From positions 119,195-183,194 of the forward strand of contig JAXHVN010000013.1 of assembly GCA_034189165.1 (NCBI GenBank): a DNA stretch of 64,000 bases. Direction: 5' to 3'. The translations under genes and the position numbers were made by a program. Numbering within the stretch: the stretch's first letter is position 1; every line of letters starts with the position of its first letter. Origin of the DNA: JAASSS01 sp021767745. GTDB lineage: Bacteria; Pseudomonadota; Gammaproteobacteria; UBA5335. The notes under the pieces are model-generated. The model was given only the letters and a program-made list of their open reading frames with translations. It had not been told where the DNA came from and searched no databases. Shown piece after piece: positions 44,233 through 53,056 of this stretch.

Positions 44233-46131
44233 ATGCTGCTGACCCTGCGCGATATCTCTCTCGCCTACGGCACCGACGTGCTGCTCGATCACGCCGAACT
44301 GCGCCTGGAGGCGGGTGAGCGGGTCGCGCTGGTCGGCCGCAACGGTGCGGGCAAGTCCACGCTGCTGAAGGTGATCGCCGGCGAGCGCGAGCCGGACGAC
44401 GGGCTGATCGAGCGCGCCCCCGATACCGTCATCGCGCAGCTCCCGCAGGAGGTGCCCGCGCAGCTCGGCGGCAGCACCTTCGATGTGGTCGCCTCGGGCC
44501 TCGGCGAGGCCGGCCGCGCGCTGGCGCAGTACCACGCGCTGGTGGGCCGGCTGGCGGCCGGCGAAGCCGTGGCCGACGCCCTGGCCGCGGCGCAGGCGCA
44601 GGTCGATGCGGCCGGTGCCTGGCTGTTGGAGCAGCGGGTCGCGGCCACGCTCAGTCGGCTCTCGCTCGCGCCCGCGGCGGCTTTCGCCGACCTTTCCGGC
44701 GGGCAGAAGCGCCGAGTGCTGCTGGCCCGGGCGCTGGTGCGGGAACCGGATCTGCTGCTGCTGGACGAGCCGACCAATCACCTCGACATCGAGACGATCG
44801 AGGCGCTGGAGGCGACGCTGGCCGGCTACGGCGGCGCGCTGCTGTTCATCACCCATGATCGAGCCTTCCTGCGCCAGCTGGCGACCCGCATCCTCGATCT
44901 TGACCGTGGCCGGCTCACCAGCTGGCCCGGCGACTACGAACGCTTCTTGCAGGCGCGCGAGGCGGCATGGGCGACGCAGGCCCGTAGCCAGGCACTGTTC
45001 GACAAGCGGCTGGCGCAGGAGGAGGCCTGGATCCGGCAGGGCATCAAGGCCCGGCGCACGCGCAACGAGGGCCGGGTGCGGGCGCTAGAGGCGATGCGCG
45101 AGGCGCGCCGCGCCCGGCGCGAACAGCAGGGCAGGGTGCGGCTGGAGGCAGCCGAGGGCGCGCTCAGCGGTCGCCGGGTGATCGTCGCCGAGGGCCTGGA
45201 CTATCACTGGCCGGGCAGCCAGGTGCCCTTGGTGCGGGACTTCTCGACCGTGATCCAGCGCGGCGACAAGGTCGGCCTGATCGGCCCCAACGGCAGCGGC
45301 AAGACGACGCTGATTCGCCTGCTGCTGGGCCAGCTGGCGCCGAGCGCCGGTCAGGTGAAGCTGGGCACGAACCTGCAGATCGCGCATTTCGATCAGCACC
45401 GCGCCGCGCTCGATCCGGCGGCGAGCGTGGCCGACAACGTCGGCGAGGGTCGCACGTCGATCGAGATCAACGGCCAGTCGCGCTCGATCTACGGCTACCT
45501 GCAGGATTTCCTGTTCCCGCCCGAGCGCATCCGCCAGCCGGTGCACGCGCTGTCCGGTGGTGAACGCAACCGCCTGTTGCTGGCCAAGCTGTTCGCGAAG
45601 CCGGCGAACCTGCTGGTGATGGACGAGCCCACCAACGATCTGGACGTCGAGACGCTGGAGCTGCTGGAGGCACGGCTGGTGGCGTTCGACGGCACGCTGC
45701 TGCTGGTCTCCCATGATCGCGCCTTCCTCGACAACGTCGTCACCAGCACGCTGGTCTTCGAGGGCGAGGGCCAGGTGGCGGAGTATGTGGGGGGCTACAG
45801 CGACTGGCGGCGCCAGCGCCCGACTCCGGCGCCGAGCTCCAGGCCCGCCACCTCGCCGGCGGCGCGGCCCGCCGTCCGGCCGCGGCCGGCACCGGCGCTA
45901 TCCGGCCCCGAACGGCGGGAACTGGCGAATCTGCCGGCGCGGATCGAGCGACTGGAGCGGCAGGTCGAGCAGTTGCAGCAATGCATGGCCGCGCCGGGCT
46001 ATTTCGATCAGGCGGGCGAGCAGCTCGCCGCCGACGGCGCGCAGCTGCAGCAGCTGGAGGCGGAGCTGGCCACGGCCTTCGCCCGCTGGGAGGCGCTGGA
46101 GGCGGCGCAGGCCAGCGATTCCCTGCCCTAG
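44233..46131 (+). CDS. uup: ABC-F family ATPase Uup
   Basis: A soluble twin-ABC protein of 632 residues with two complete cassettes: Walker A GRNGAGKST and GPNGSGKTT, signatures LSGGQKRR and LSGGERNR, and Walker B LLLDEPTNHLD and VMDEPTNDLD. A basic ABC-F linker (RRTRNEGRVRALEAMREARR) joins them. The C-terminal coiled coil (ANLPARIERLERQVEQLQQ) is the Uup DNA/ribosome-binding domain. ATG 44233 gives the family N-terminus MLLTLRDISLAYG; an upstream Met at 44203 adds ten atypical residues. ABC-F proteins act on the ribosome. Confidence 0.94.
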   Translation: MLLTLRDISLAYGTDVLLDHAELRLEAGERVALVGRNGAGKSTLLKVIAGEREPDDGLIERAPDTVIAQLPQEVPAQLGGSTFDVVASGLGEAGRALAQYHALVGRLAAGEAVADALAAAQAQVDAAGAWLLEQRVAATLSRLSLAPAAAFADLSGGQKRRVLLARALVREPDLLLLDEPTNHLDIETIEALEATLAGYGGALLFITHDRAFLRQLATRILDLDRGRLTSWPGDYERFLQAREAAWATQARSQALFDKRLAQEEAWIRQGIKARRTRNEGRVRALEAMREARRARREQQGRVRLEAAEGALSGRRVIVAEGLDYHWPGSQVPLVRDFSTVIQRGDKVGLIGPNGSGKTTLIRLLLGQLAPSAGQVKLGTNLQIAHFDQHRAALDPAASVADNVGEGRTSIEINGQSRSIYGYLQDFLFPPERIRQPVHALSGGERNRLLLAKLFAKPANLLVMDEPTNDLDVETLELLEARLVAFDGTLLLVSHDRAFLDNVVTSTLVFEGEGQVAEYVGGYSDWRRQRPTPAPSSRPATSPAARPAVRPRPAPALSGPERRELANLPARIERLERQVEQLQQCMAAPGYFDQAGEQLAADGAQLQQLEAELATAFARWEALEAAQASDSLP

Positions 46132-46631
46132 TCGGATGCCTCGCCAGGTCCCTCGGCCAGGCCCAGCCGGGCATGCCATTGTGCCAGCGACTCGTCCGGG
46201 TAGGCCGTGAAGCAGCGATCGTGCGGCTCGGCGTCGACCGGCACCCACGCAGGCTTGGAATCCAGCATCAGGTGCGTGTGCTCGGGCACCCGCGGCAGCG
46301 GCGTGTCGATCGCCGAGGCGAAGGGGTGCACCAGCTCTGGCCAGCGCGGATCGTAGACCCACAGGGCACTGCCGCAGCGACGGCAGAAATGCCGCAGCGC
46401 CGGACTCACCGGCGCATCCGCGCCCTCGCCCAGCCGTGCCTGGTAGCGCTGCAGGTCGGCCTCGCCGGTCACCTGCAGCGAGGCCGCGCGCCCGCCGAGG
46501 TTGATGGCGAAGCCGCCGCCGCCGGCCGTCTTGCGGCAGATCGAGCAATAGCAGCGCGCGTACGGGTAGGGCTCGGGACAGTCCAGTTCGAAGCGGACCG
46601 CGCCGCAGTGGCAGGCGCCGGACAGGTGCAT
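46128..46631 (-). CDS. GFA/CENP-V family zinc protein
   Basis: A 167-residue protein with the GFA fold. Zinc cysteines are in GACHCGAVRFELDC, CYCSICRKTAGG and FCRRCGSALWVY. Founders were called glutathione-dependent formaldehyde-activating enzymes, but most members have unknown activity. The GGAGGATCTGCC site fixes ATG 46631. Its stop codon and the uup stop share the palindrome CTAG (46128-46131). It is divergent from the alpha/beta hydrolase. Confidence 0.87.
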   Translation of the reverse strand: MHLSGACHCGAVRFELDCPEPYPYARCYCSICRKTAGGGGFAINLGGRAASLQVTGEADLQRYQARLGEGADAPVSPALRHFCRRCGSALWVYDPRWPELVHPFASAIDTPLPRVPEHTHLMLDSKPAWVPVDAEPHDRCFTAYPDESLAQWHARLGLAEGPGEASD

Positions 46632-46701
46632 GGCAGATCCTCCGTCGGCAGGCGTTCCCGGCACTCGCCGGCGCCCTCACCTTAGGGTATACCTGCCCGC
46701 C

Positions 46702-47715
46702 ATGAGCGGAACCAAGACTCTCGCCATGGTGGCCTCGCTGCTGTTGGTCGCGCTGCTGATCTTCCTGCTCGGCCCGCGCATCCCCATCGACACGCATACC
46801 CGGCCGGTGGCGCTGCCGGCCGATCTGGACGCCTGGCTCGCCGAGCGTGAGGCGGCGGTCCCCGATCTCATGCCCGGCGCCGAAAAGACCATCCGCTGGG
46901 CCGGTGACCCGGGCGAGCGGACGGCGCTGGCGGTGGTCTACCTGCACGGCTTCTCCGACAGTCGACAGAGCCTCTCGCCGGTGCCGGAGACGCTGGCCCG
47001 GCAGCTCGGCGCGAACTTCTTCGCTACCCGTCTGACCGGCCACGGCCGCAATGGCGCGGCCATGGCCGAGGCCAGCGTCAACGACTGGTTGCAGGACGGG
47101 CGCGAGGCGCTGGCGATCGGCGCGCGGCTGGGCGAGCGGGTCATCCTGATGGGGCTCTCTACCGGCGGCACCCTCGCCACCTGGCTCGCCGCGACCCAGG
47201 ACGACGCCCCGCTCGCCGCGCTGCTGCTGGTGTCGCCGAACTACGGGCCGGCCGACGCACGCGCCCGCATCCTCACCTGGCCCTGGGGCGGGCACATCGC
47301 CACGCTGGTGGAGGGCGAGGAGCGGGTCGTGCCGGTGCTCGACGCCGACCACGAGCGCATCTGGCAGCATCGCTATCCGACCCGGGCGCTACTGCCGATG
47401 ATGGGCCTGGTGCAGCTGCTCGGCCGCACCGATCTTGCCGCCATCCGGGCGCCGACGCTGATGGTGTACTCGCCGGACGATCAGGTCGTCGACGTGGCCG
47501 CCATCGAGCGCGCCTTCGAACGGCTCGAGGCGCCGAAGGCCAAGGTGGCGTTCACCGCCGCCACCAGCGCCAGCCAGCACGTGCTGGCCGGCGATGCCAT
47601 GTCGCCGGCCGCCAATGCGCCGCTGCTGGCGACGCTGCTGGGTTTCCTGGCCGAGCAGGACGTGGCACCGGCTCAGGCCGGCCGGGCCACCGGGTCACCG
47701 TCCTCCAGCACGTAG
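46702..47715 (+). CDS. Membrane-anchored alpha/beta hydrolase
   Basis: A 337-residue protein with one N-terminal helix (LAMVASLLLVALLIFLLG) and a serine-hydrolase domain facing the periplasm. The nucleophile elbow is GLSTGG, the oxyanion strand VVYLHGFSDSRQS, the acid likely in VYSPDDQVVD and the base in SASQHVLAG. Substrate is unknown; carboxylesterase or lysophospholipase-like activity is plausible. ATG 46702 is chosen before the helix. Its last 43 bases overlap the convergent phoD gene. Confidence 0.82.
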   Translation: MSGTKTLAMVASLLLVALLIFLLGPRIPIDTHTRPVALPADLDAWLAEREAAVPDLMPGAEKTIRWAGDPGERTALAVVYLHGFSDSRQSLSPVPETLARQLGANFFATRLTGHGRNGAAMAEASVNDWLQDGREALAIGARLGERVILMGLSTGGTLATWLAATQDDAPLAALLLVSPNYGPADARARILTWPWGGHIATLVEGEERVVPVLDADHERIWQHRYPTRALLPMMGLVQLLGRTDLAAIRAPTLMVYSPDDQVVDVAAIERAFERLEAPKAKVAFTAATSASQHVLAGDAMSPAANAPLLATLLGFLAEQDVAPAQAGRATGSPSSST

Positions 47716-49250
47716 CTCGCCACCGTCCGCAGCGGCGCGCCGGGCCGGCTGACGTAGTCCACCGCCCGGAACTGCATCAGGCAGCGCTCGGGCGTGAGTT
47801 CGCAGTAGGTGTAGCCGCGGCGGTAGTGGTGGAAGCGAAGATGCGGGTTGCGGCCGTTGGCGAAGGCGCGAATACCCTCCTCGCTGGCCTCGGCGCCGTC
47901 GCCGTCGGAGCTGATGGAGGTGGCGACGAACTCGCTCGCCAGCACGCCGGCGTCGGGATCATCCACCACGCGCGGCAGCAGGCCGACCCAGGCATCGTGC
48001 AGGTCGCCGGTGATTACCAGCGGGTTGGCCGGCTGCCGGCTCGCCAGCAGCCGCAGCAGGCGCTGGCGGGCAGCCGGATAGGCATCCCACTTGTCGAGCT
48101 TGTAGGCCGGTTCGGTCCCACCGACGTCGAGCCGCATGATCGGCACCTGCTGGGCCAGCACGTTCCAGCGCGCGCGGGAGCGGGTCAGCCCACGGTAGAG
48201 CCACGCTTCCTGATGCAGGCCGAGCATCGTCCGGCGCGGATCCTCGATCGCCGGGCACGCCGGGCCGGTGCCGTAGCCGCAGGGCTCGGTCACACTGCGG
48301 TGCTGGCGCGTGTCCAGCACGTGGAACTCCGCCAGGGCGCCGAAGCGCAGGCGCCGGTACAGGCGCATGTGGGGGCCGAGCGGGCGTGCTGACAGCCGCA
48401 GCGGCATGTGTTCGTAGTAGGCCTGGAAGGCCGCGGCGCGACGGTAGCGAAAGGCATCGCGTGACTGCAGTGCCGGATCCTGCGGAATGTCGCCGCTCCA
48501 GTCGTTGTCGACTTCGTGATCGTCCAGCGTCACCACCCACGGGCAGGCGGCATGCGCGGCCTGCAGCGCCGGATCGGCCTTGTACTGGGCGTAGCGCTGC
48601 CGGTATGCATCGAGCGAGACCGTCTCGCCCTGGCCGGCGTGGCGGCGTACCTTGTCGTCGGCCGCACTCGGTGCGCCCTCGTAGATGTAGTCGCCGAGGA
48701 ACACGACCAGATCCAGCTCCTCCGCGGCCAGATGCCCCCAGGCGGTATACAGGCCATCCTCGTAGTCCTGGCAGGAGGCGAAGGCGTAGCGCAGGCGGGG
48801 CCAGAGCAGATCCGCGGGTGGGGCGGTGCGCGTGCGGCCGGTGGGACTCCACTGGCCGGCGGCGCGGAAGCGGTACCAATAGGTGCGCGCCGGCGCGAGA
48901 CCTTCCACATCCACGTGCACCGCGTGTGCCAGTTCGGGCCGGGCCGCGACCCAGCCGTGGCGCGTGATGCGGCGGAAGCCCTCATCCTCGGCCACCTCCC
49001 AGCGGACCAGCAGGGGTCGCAGCGGCATGCCACCGCCCGGCGCCAGCGGCTCGGGCGCGAGCCGCGTCCAGATCACGACGGCATCCGGTAGCGGATCCCC
49101 GGACGCCACGCCCAGGGTGAAGGGATTGCCGCGCATCCGCTGCGAGCCGGGCGAGGTCACGCCGCGGCCGGGTGTGCCGAGTGTGCCGGCCGCCACCAGC
49201 AGGCCGGCGCCGGTCTTCAGGAACTGGCGGCGATCGGAACGTCGAGCCAT
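47673..49250 (-). CDS. phoD: PhoD-family alkaline phosphatase, Tat-exported
   Basis: A 525-residue phosphodiesterase/alkaline phosphatase of the PhoD type. The N-terminus SDRRQFLKTGAGLLVAAG is a twin-arginine signal for folded export, as expected for the Fe/Ca cofactor. Further features are the N-terminal Ig-like PhoD domain (GVASGDPLPDAVVIWTRL), FASCQDYEDG, FLGDYIYEGAP, TLDDHEVDNDW and VITGDLHDAW carrying metal ligands. ATG 49250 immediately precedes ARRSDRR. It would release phosphate from organic phosphates; no Pho box was identified upstream. Confidence 0.93.
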   Translation of the reverse strand: MARRSDRRQFLKTGAGLLVAAGTLGTPGRGVTSPGSQRMRGNPFTLGVASGDPLPDAVVIWTRLAPEPLAPGGGMPLRPLLVRWEVAEDEGFRRITRHGWVAARPELAHAVHVDVEGLAPARTYWYRFRAAGQWSPTGRTRTAPPADLLWPRLRYAFASCQDYEDGLYTAWGHLAAEELDLVVFLGDYIYEGAPSAADDKVRRHAGQGETVSLDAYRQRYAQYKADPALQAAHAACPWVVTLDDHEVDNDWSGDIPQDPALQSRDAFRYRRAAAFQAYYEHMPLRLSARPLGPHMRLYRRLRFGALAEFHVLDTRQHRSVTEPCGYGTGPACPAIEDPRRTMLGLHQEAWLYRGLTRSRARWNVLAQQVPIMRLDVGGTEPAYKLDKWDAYPAARQRLLRLLASRQPANPLVITGDLHDAWVGLLPRVVDDPDAGVLASEFVATSISSDGDGAEASEEGIRAFANGRNPHLRFHHYRRGYTYCELTPERCLMQFRAVDYVSRPGAPLRTVASYVLEDGDPVARPA

Positions 49251-49366
49251 TCGGATGCTCCGGCAGCGAGGGATTGGCCGCCGTTGTCGCACACCTGCTT
49301 TGCGCTGCGATGATCGCCGGATCACCGTCGGATGACAGCGCCGGACGCCGGCCGATGTGGTCTCGC

Positions 49367-49372
49367 TATACT
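49367..49372 (+). promoter_or_regulatory. -10-like element before the copper genes
   Basis: TATACT lies only seven bases before ATG 49380. A start site at the normal distance would fall at the ATG, giving a leaderless message. No good -35 is visible at 16-18 bases, so an activator may be required. Confidence 0.35.
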
Positions 49373-49379
49373 GCCGGGC

Positions 49380-49808
49380 ATGCCTCGCGCATTCTGCCAC
49401 CTGCTGTTGACCTGGCTGCTGCTGTCCCTGCAGCTGGCCACCGCCTGTACCGCGATGCCCACGGCCGCACGGGCTGCCGGCACGGCACCGATGGCCTGTG
49501 CCGAGGCCGCCACGATGCCGGCGCACATGGCCCACGCGCCGGCAGGGCAGCGCAGCCAGGCGGTGGCCGCCGGTCCGGCGCTGGCGCCGCCGCCCTGCGC
49601 GCAGCTCAGCCACTGCTCGCAGTGCACGGCCGTGCCGCCGGCGCTGACCCCCGGCGTGGTGCCGGAGCCTGTGCGCTGGCTGCCCCTGGCACTGTCACGG
49701 CCCCCGGCGCCCGCCGCGGGGATGCCACGCCCCCCGAGCGCGACGCGGGCCGGACCCCCGGTTCCGGATCGCCCGCTGTTCCTGCGCACCGCCCGCCTGC
49801 GTCTGTAG
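49380..49808 (+). CDS. CopL-like exported Cys/His/Met-containing protein
   Basis: A 142-residue protein with a signal peptide (MPRAFCHLLLTWLLLSLQLATA) and a mature part containing MACAEAATMPAHMAHA and CAQLSHCSQCTAV, candidate copper ligands. It is Pro/Ala-rich after that. It directly precedes copA-copB, the place of copL/DUF2946 genes in Xanthomonas-type copper operons, where CopL is required for copper-induced expression. The similarity is mostly compositional and positional. A longer start at 49332 would move the signal peptide inward. Confidence 0.6.
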   Translation: MPRAFCHLLLTWLLLSLQLATACTAMPTAARAAGTAPMACAEAATMPAHMAHAPAGQRSQAVAAGPALAPPPCAQLSHCSQCTAVPPALTPGVVPEPVRWLPLALSRPPAPAAGMPRPPSATRAGPPVPDRPLFLRTARLRL

Positions 49809-49868
49809 CTCCGCTGCTGTCCGTCCGCCGGCTGTTGCCGGTGTCGATACCCTGACAGGAGCCTACTG

Positions 49869-51668
49869 ATGTCCATCGATTCCCCGAAGCGTCCGCTGCG
49901 GCCGGCGCCGCCGCCGGACGATCCGCGCCGGCGCCAGTTCCTGCGCCTGGCGGCGGCCCTGGGGCTGCTCGGCGCGGCGCCGACCCTGCTGCCGGCCTAT
50001 GCCCGGCCACGAACGGCAGCGATTCAGCCCGAGCTGCAGCCGCTGGCAGGACCAGCCCGCTACGATCTGCACCTGCGGGCGGAGACCACCGCCATCGCCG
50101 GCGCGCGCGCGTCCGCGATGACCATCAACCACACCATCCCCGGGCCGCTGGTCGCGCTGCACGAAGGGCACGCCGCCACGCTGCACGTGCACAACCATCT
50201 GGCGCAGGACAGCTCGTTGCACTGGCACGGCATCCTGCTGCCCTTCCAGATGGACGGGGTGCCGGGCGTGGTCTTTCCGGGCATCGCGCCCGGGACGCGC
50301 TTCACTGCCCGGTTTCCGGTGCGCCAGAGCGGCACCTACTGGTATCACAGCCATTCGCCGCTGCAGGAGCAGGTCGGGCTGTACGGGCCGCTGGTGATAC
50401 ATCCCGCCGAGCCGGAGCCGTTCGCCTACGAGCGCGACTACGTGGTGATGCTCACCGACTGGACCTTCGAGGATCCCTTCCGGCTGCTGGCCAAGCTCAA
50501 GAAGCAGAGCGATTTCGACAACTTCCAGAAGCGCACGCTGGGCGATCTGTTCGGCGACATCGCCCAGGCCGGGCTTGGCCGCACGCTGCGCGACCGTCTC
50601 ATGTGGGCACGCATGCGCATGAGCCCGACCGACATCGCCGATGTCACCGGCCACAGCTACACGTACCTGATGAACGGGCTGCACGCCGCCGGCAACTGGA
50701 CGGGGCTGTTCCGGCCGGGCGAGCGGGTGCGGTTGCGGCTGATCAACGGCTCCTCGATGAGCTACTTCAACCTGCGCATCCCCGGTCTGCCGATGACGGT
50801 GGTCGCCGCCGACGGGCCGCAGGTACAGCCGGTGACGGTCGACGAGCTGCAGATCGCCGTGGCCGAGACCTACGATGTGATCGTGACGCCCCAGCAGGCG
50901 CGGCCCTACACGATCATGGCCGAGGCGATGGATCGCAGCGGCTACGTGCGGGGCACCCTGGCGCCGCGGCCCGGCCTCGAGGCGCCGGTGCCGCCCCTGC
51001 GGCCCCGGCCGCTGCGCACCATGACCGACATGGGCATGCCGATGGCCGCCGCGAAGCCGGGCGAGGCCGCCGCCGACCCGGGGCACGGGCACGGCGTCGG
51101 CAGCCTCACCGAGCCCGCCGGCCCGATCGTCGCCCGGCACGGGCCGGACCGGCATGGGCCGGGCAACCTGACGGTGGCCGAGGTCCAGCGCACCCGGCTG
51201 GCCGAGCCGGGTGCCGGGCTGGAGGCGGTGGCGCATCGCGTGCTCACCTACGCCGATCTGCGCGCAGCTGCGCCGATGGCCGATCGCCGCCCACCTGCTC
51301 GGGAGATCGAGCTGCATCTGACCGGCCACATGGAGCGCTACATCTGGTCGTTCGACGGCCGCAAGTTCTCCGAGGTCGACCGGCCAATCGACATCGACTA
51401 CGGCGAGCGGGTGCGGCTGGTGCTGGTCAACGACACCATGATGGAGCACCCGATCCACCTGCACGGCATGTTCTTCGAACTGGAGAACGCCCAGGGCGAG
51501 TACCTGCCGCGCAAGCACACCGTGAGCGTCAAGCCGGCCGAGCGGCTGACGGTGCGGCTGACGGCCGACGAGCCCGGTCGCTGGGCCTTCCACTGCCACC
51601 TGCTCTATCACATGGAGCGCGGCATGTTCCGGGTGGTGCGTGTCGGCCGGCCGGGCGGTGCGGCATGA
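49869..51668 (+). CDS. copA: Copper-resistance multicopper oxidase CopA (PcoA type), Tat-exported
   Basis: A periplasmic cuprous oxidase of 599 residues. The twin-arginine signal is RRRQFLRLAAALGLLGAAP near residue 20. Three cupredoxin domains carry the copper motifs: HWHGILLP (about 117), WYHSHSPLQEQ, HPIHLHGMFFEL and FHCHLLYHMERGMF. A Met/His-containing stretch (MTDMGMPMAA, HGHGVG) lies before domain 3 and is shorter than in classical CopA. It overlaps copB by ATGA. Expected to oxidise Cu(I) and bind copper together with CopB. Confidence 0.95.
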   Translation: MSIDSPKRPLRPAPPPDDPRRRQFLRLAAALGLLGAAPTLLPAYARPRTAAIQPELQPLAGPARYDLHLRAETTAIAGARASAMTINHTIPGPLVALHEGHAATLHVHNHLAQDSSLHWHGILLPFQMDGVPGVVFPGIAPGTRFTARFPVRQSGTYWYHSHSPLQEQVGLYGPLVIHPAEPEPFAYERDYVVMLTDWTFEDPFRLLAKLKKQSDFDNFQKRTLGDLFGDIAQAGLGRTLRDRLMWARMRMSPTDIADVTGHSYTYLMNGLHAAGNWTGLFRPGERVRLRLINGSSMSYFNLRIPGLPMTVVAADGPQVQPVTVDELQIAVAETYDVIVTPQQARPYTIMAEAMDRSGYVRGTLAPRPGLEAPVPPLRPRPLRTMTDMGMPMAAAKPGEAAADPGHGHGVGSLTEPAGPIVARHGPDRHGPGNLTVAEVQRTRLAEPGAGLEAVAHRVLTYADLRAAAPMADRRPPAREIELHLTGHMERYIWSFDGRKFSEVDRPIDIDYGERVRLVLVNDTMMEHPIHLHGMFFELENAQGEYLPRKHTVSVKPAERLTVRLTADEPGRWAFHCHLLYHMERGMFRVVRVGRPGGAA

Positions 51669-52498
51669 GCCGGCTTGGTCGGCAGGCCCGGCACGCCCGG
51701 CACGCCCGACAGCAGCGTGCTGGCCGGGTTGCCCGCTGCGTGCTGGCGCTGCTCGGCCCCTGGGTGTTGGCGATGGCGCCGGCGCTGGCCGGGAACGCGG
51801 CCCGGGCCAGCGCCGATGGGGCGCCGCCGGACTGGCCGGAGCCGGTCATGGACGATGCCCGCTACGCCTTCCTGCTGGTCGATCAGCTTGAACGGCGCGA
51901 TGGCGACACCGACCGGCTCGGCTGGGACGTGCTCGGCTGGTACGGCGGCGACTATCGGCGCCTGTGGCTGGAGACCGAGGGCAGCGCGCAGCTCGGCAGC
52001 GAGGCCGGTGACCTGGAGCATTTCGACCTGCTGTACGGTCGGCTGATCGCGCCTTTCTGGGACCTGCAGGCAGGCCTGGGCTACGAGAAGGCCTACGGGG
52101 CCGGAGCCGATCCGGACCGAGCCTACGCGGTGCTCGGCCTGCAGGGGCTCGCCCCCGGCTGGTGGGAGGTGGATGCCAATCTGCGGGTGGATGAGGCGGG
52201 CGAGGCCAGTGTCGATCTCGAGCTGGAATATGACCTGCGCCTGACGCAGCGGCTGATCCTTCAGCCACGGCTGGAGACCCGCTACGCCTTCGGCGCCAGC
52301 CCGCAGTTCGGCGTCGGCGAGCACCTGAACGAGCTGGTCGGCGGGTTGCGCCTGCGCTACGAGATCCGTCGTGAGTTCGCGCCCTACCTCGGCTGGCGCT
52401 GGCAGCAGCGCTACGGCCAGACCGCCGACCTCGCCCGGGCCGCGGGCGAGGCGGTGGTCACCGATGCCGTGGTCGTCGGCGTGCGGCTCTGGTACTAG
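51665..52498 (+). CDS. copB: Copper-resistance outer-membrane protein CopB
   Basis: A 277-residue outer-membrane barrel of the CopB/PcoB family. A signal helix (CVLALLGPWVLAMAPALA) follows an unusual His/Arg-rich start with a short tandem repeat (RHARHARQQ). The mature part has the family core YAFLLVDQLERRDGDTDRLGWDVLGWYGGDY and ends in the strand VVVGVRLWY. The Met/His-rich N-terminal repeats found in many CopB proteins are missing, so its copper capacity may be low. ATG 51665 overlaps the copA stop. Confidence 0.9.
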   Translation: MSRLGRQARHARHARQQRAGRVARCVLALLGPWVLAMAPALAGNAARASADGAPPDWPEPVMDDARYAFLLVDQLERRDGDTDRLGWDVLGWYGGDYRRLWLETEGSAQLGSEAGDLEHFDLLYGRLIAPFWDLQAGLGYEKAYGAGADPDRAYAVLGLQGLAPGWWEVDANLRVDEAGEASVDLELEYDLRLTQRLILQPRLETRYAFGASPQFGVGEHLNELVGGLRLRYEIRREFAPYLGWRWQQRYGQTADLARAAGEAVVTDAVVVGVRLWY

Positions 52499-52652
52499 GG
52501 CAGGGCGGGCGAGGGCAGGTCGGCATGCTGCGGTCGCTGCCGCCCTCTCGCCCCTCGGTGTCGCGGGCCGGCGCGCCCGCGGCACGGCGTCCTGCGCGTC
52601 ACTGTCATGGAATCGGTGCACACTGGCGGGGTGTTCGCGAAAGGAGGCGATC

Positions 52653-52946
52653 ATGCGATATGCCACGATGTGGTGCGCCCTCGTCCTGGGCGCGGCAGCG
52701 GCGCTGTCACCCGCCTGGGCCGCGCCGACGGTGCTCACCGACGACGCCCTGCGGGCGATCGAGGGACGCGGGGGGCTGAATCCGCTGGTCTACGACCCGC
52801 CGCCGTTCGTACTGCGCCTGGAGGCGCTGGCCGGGCGACTGGATGCGGCCGGACGGGACCGTGCCGCGGCCCTGCTGGCCCACAAGGCGCAGTGGCTCGG
52901 CCGGGTATTCGATGGCTGTCCGCCCGGCGCCTACTGCGTTCAATAG
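52653..52946 (+). CDS. Small exported protein of unknown function
   Basis: 97 residues with a clean signal peptide (TMWCALVLGAAAALSPAWAA) and a strong ribosome site (AAAGGAGGCGATC before ATG 52653). The mature ~74 residues contain LTDDALRAIEGRGGLNPLVYDPPP, a helical stretch, and a C-terminal CPPGAYC that could form a disulphide or bind metal. I do not recognise the family. It follows copB by 154 bases on the same strand and precedes twin hairpins, so it may end the copper transcript. Confidence 0.65.
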   Translation: MRYATMWCALVLGAAAALSPAWAAPTVLTDDALRAIEGRGGLNPLVYDPPPFVLRLEALAGRLDAAGRDRAAALLAHKAQWLGRVFDGCPPGAYCVQ

Positions 52947-52984
52947 CCGGCCCTGGCGGGCCAGCCGGCGGGTCCCCACGCAAG

Positions 52985-53034
52985 CCGGCCGGGCAGGAGC
53001 CCGGCCGGTCCATACCAGGCGCCTTGGCGCCTGG
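52985..53034. terminator. Twin perfect hairpins between convergent genes
   Basis: Two adjacent inverted repeats: ten-base arms CCGGCCGGGC/GCCCGGCCGG with loop AGGA (52985-53008), and nine-base arms CCAGGCGCC/GGCGCCTGG with a two-base loop (53015-53034). They lie between the small exported gene and the convergent alkB-like gene, a likely bidirectional transcription boundary. There are no T-tracts. Confidence 0.6.
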
Positions 53035-53056
53035 CGATGCTTGCGTTCCCGCCAGC

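Noticed and set aside
50603..51664. N-terminal extension of copB
   Set aside because: It lies within copA in another frame; the signal peptide after ATG 51665 marks the real start.
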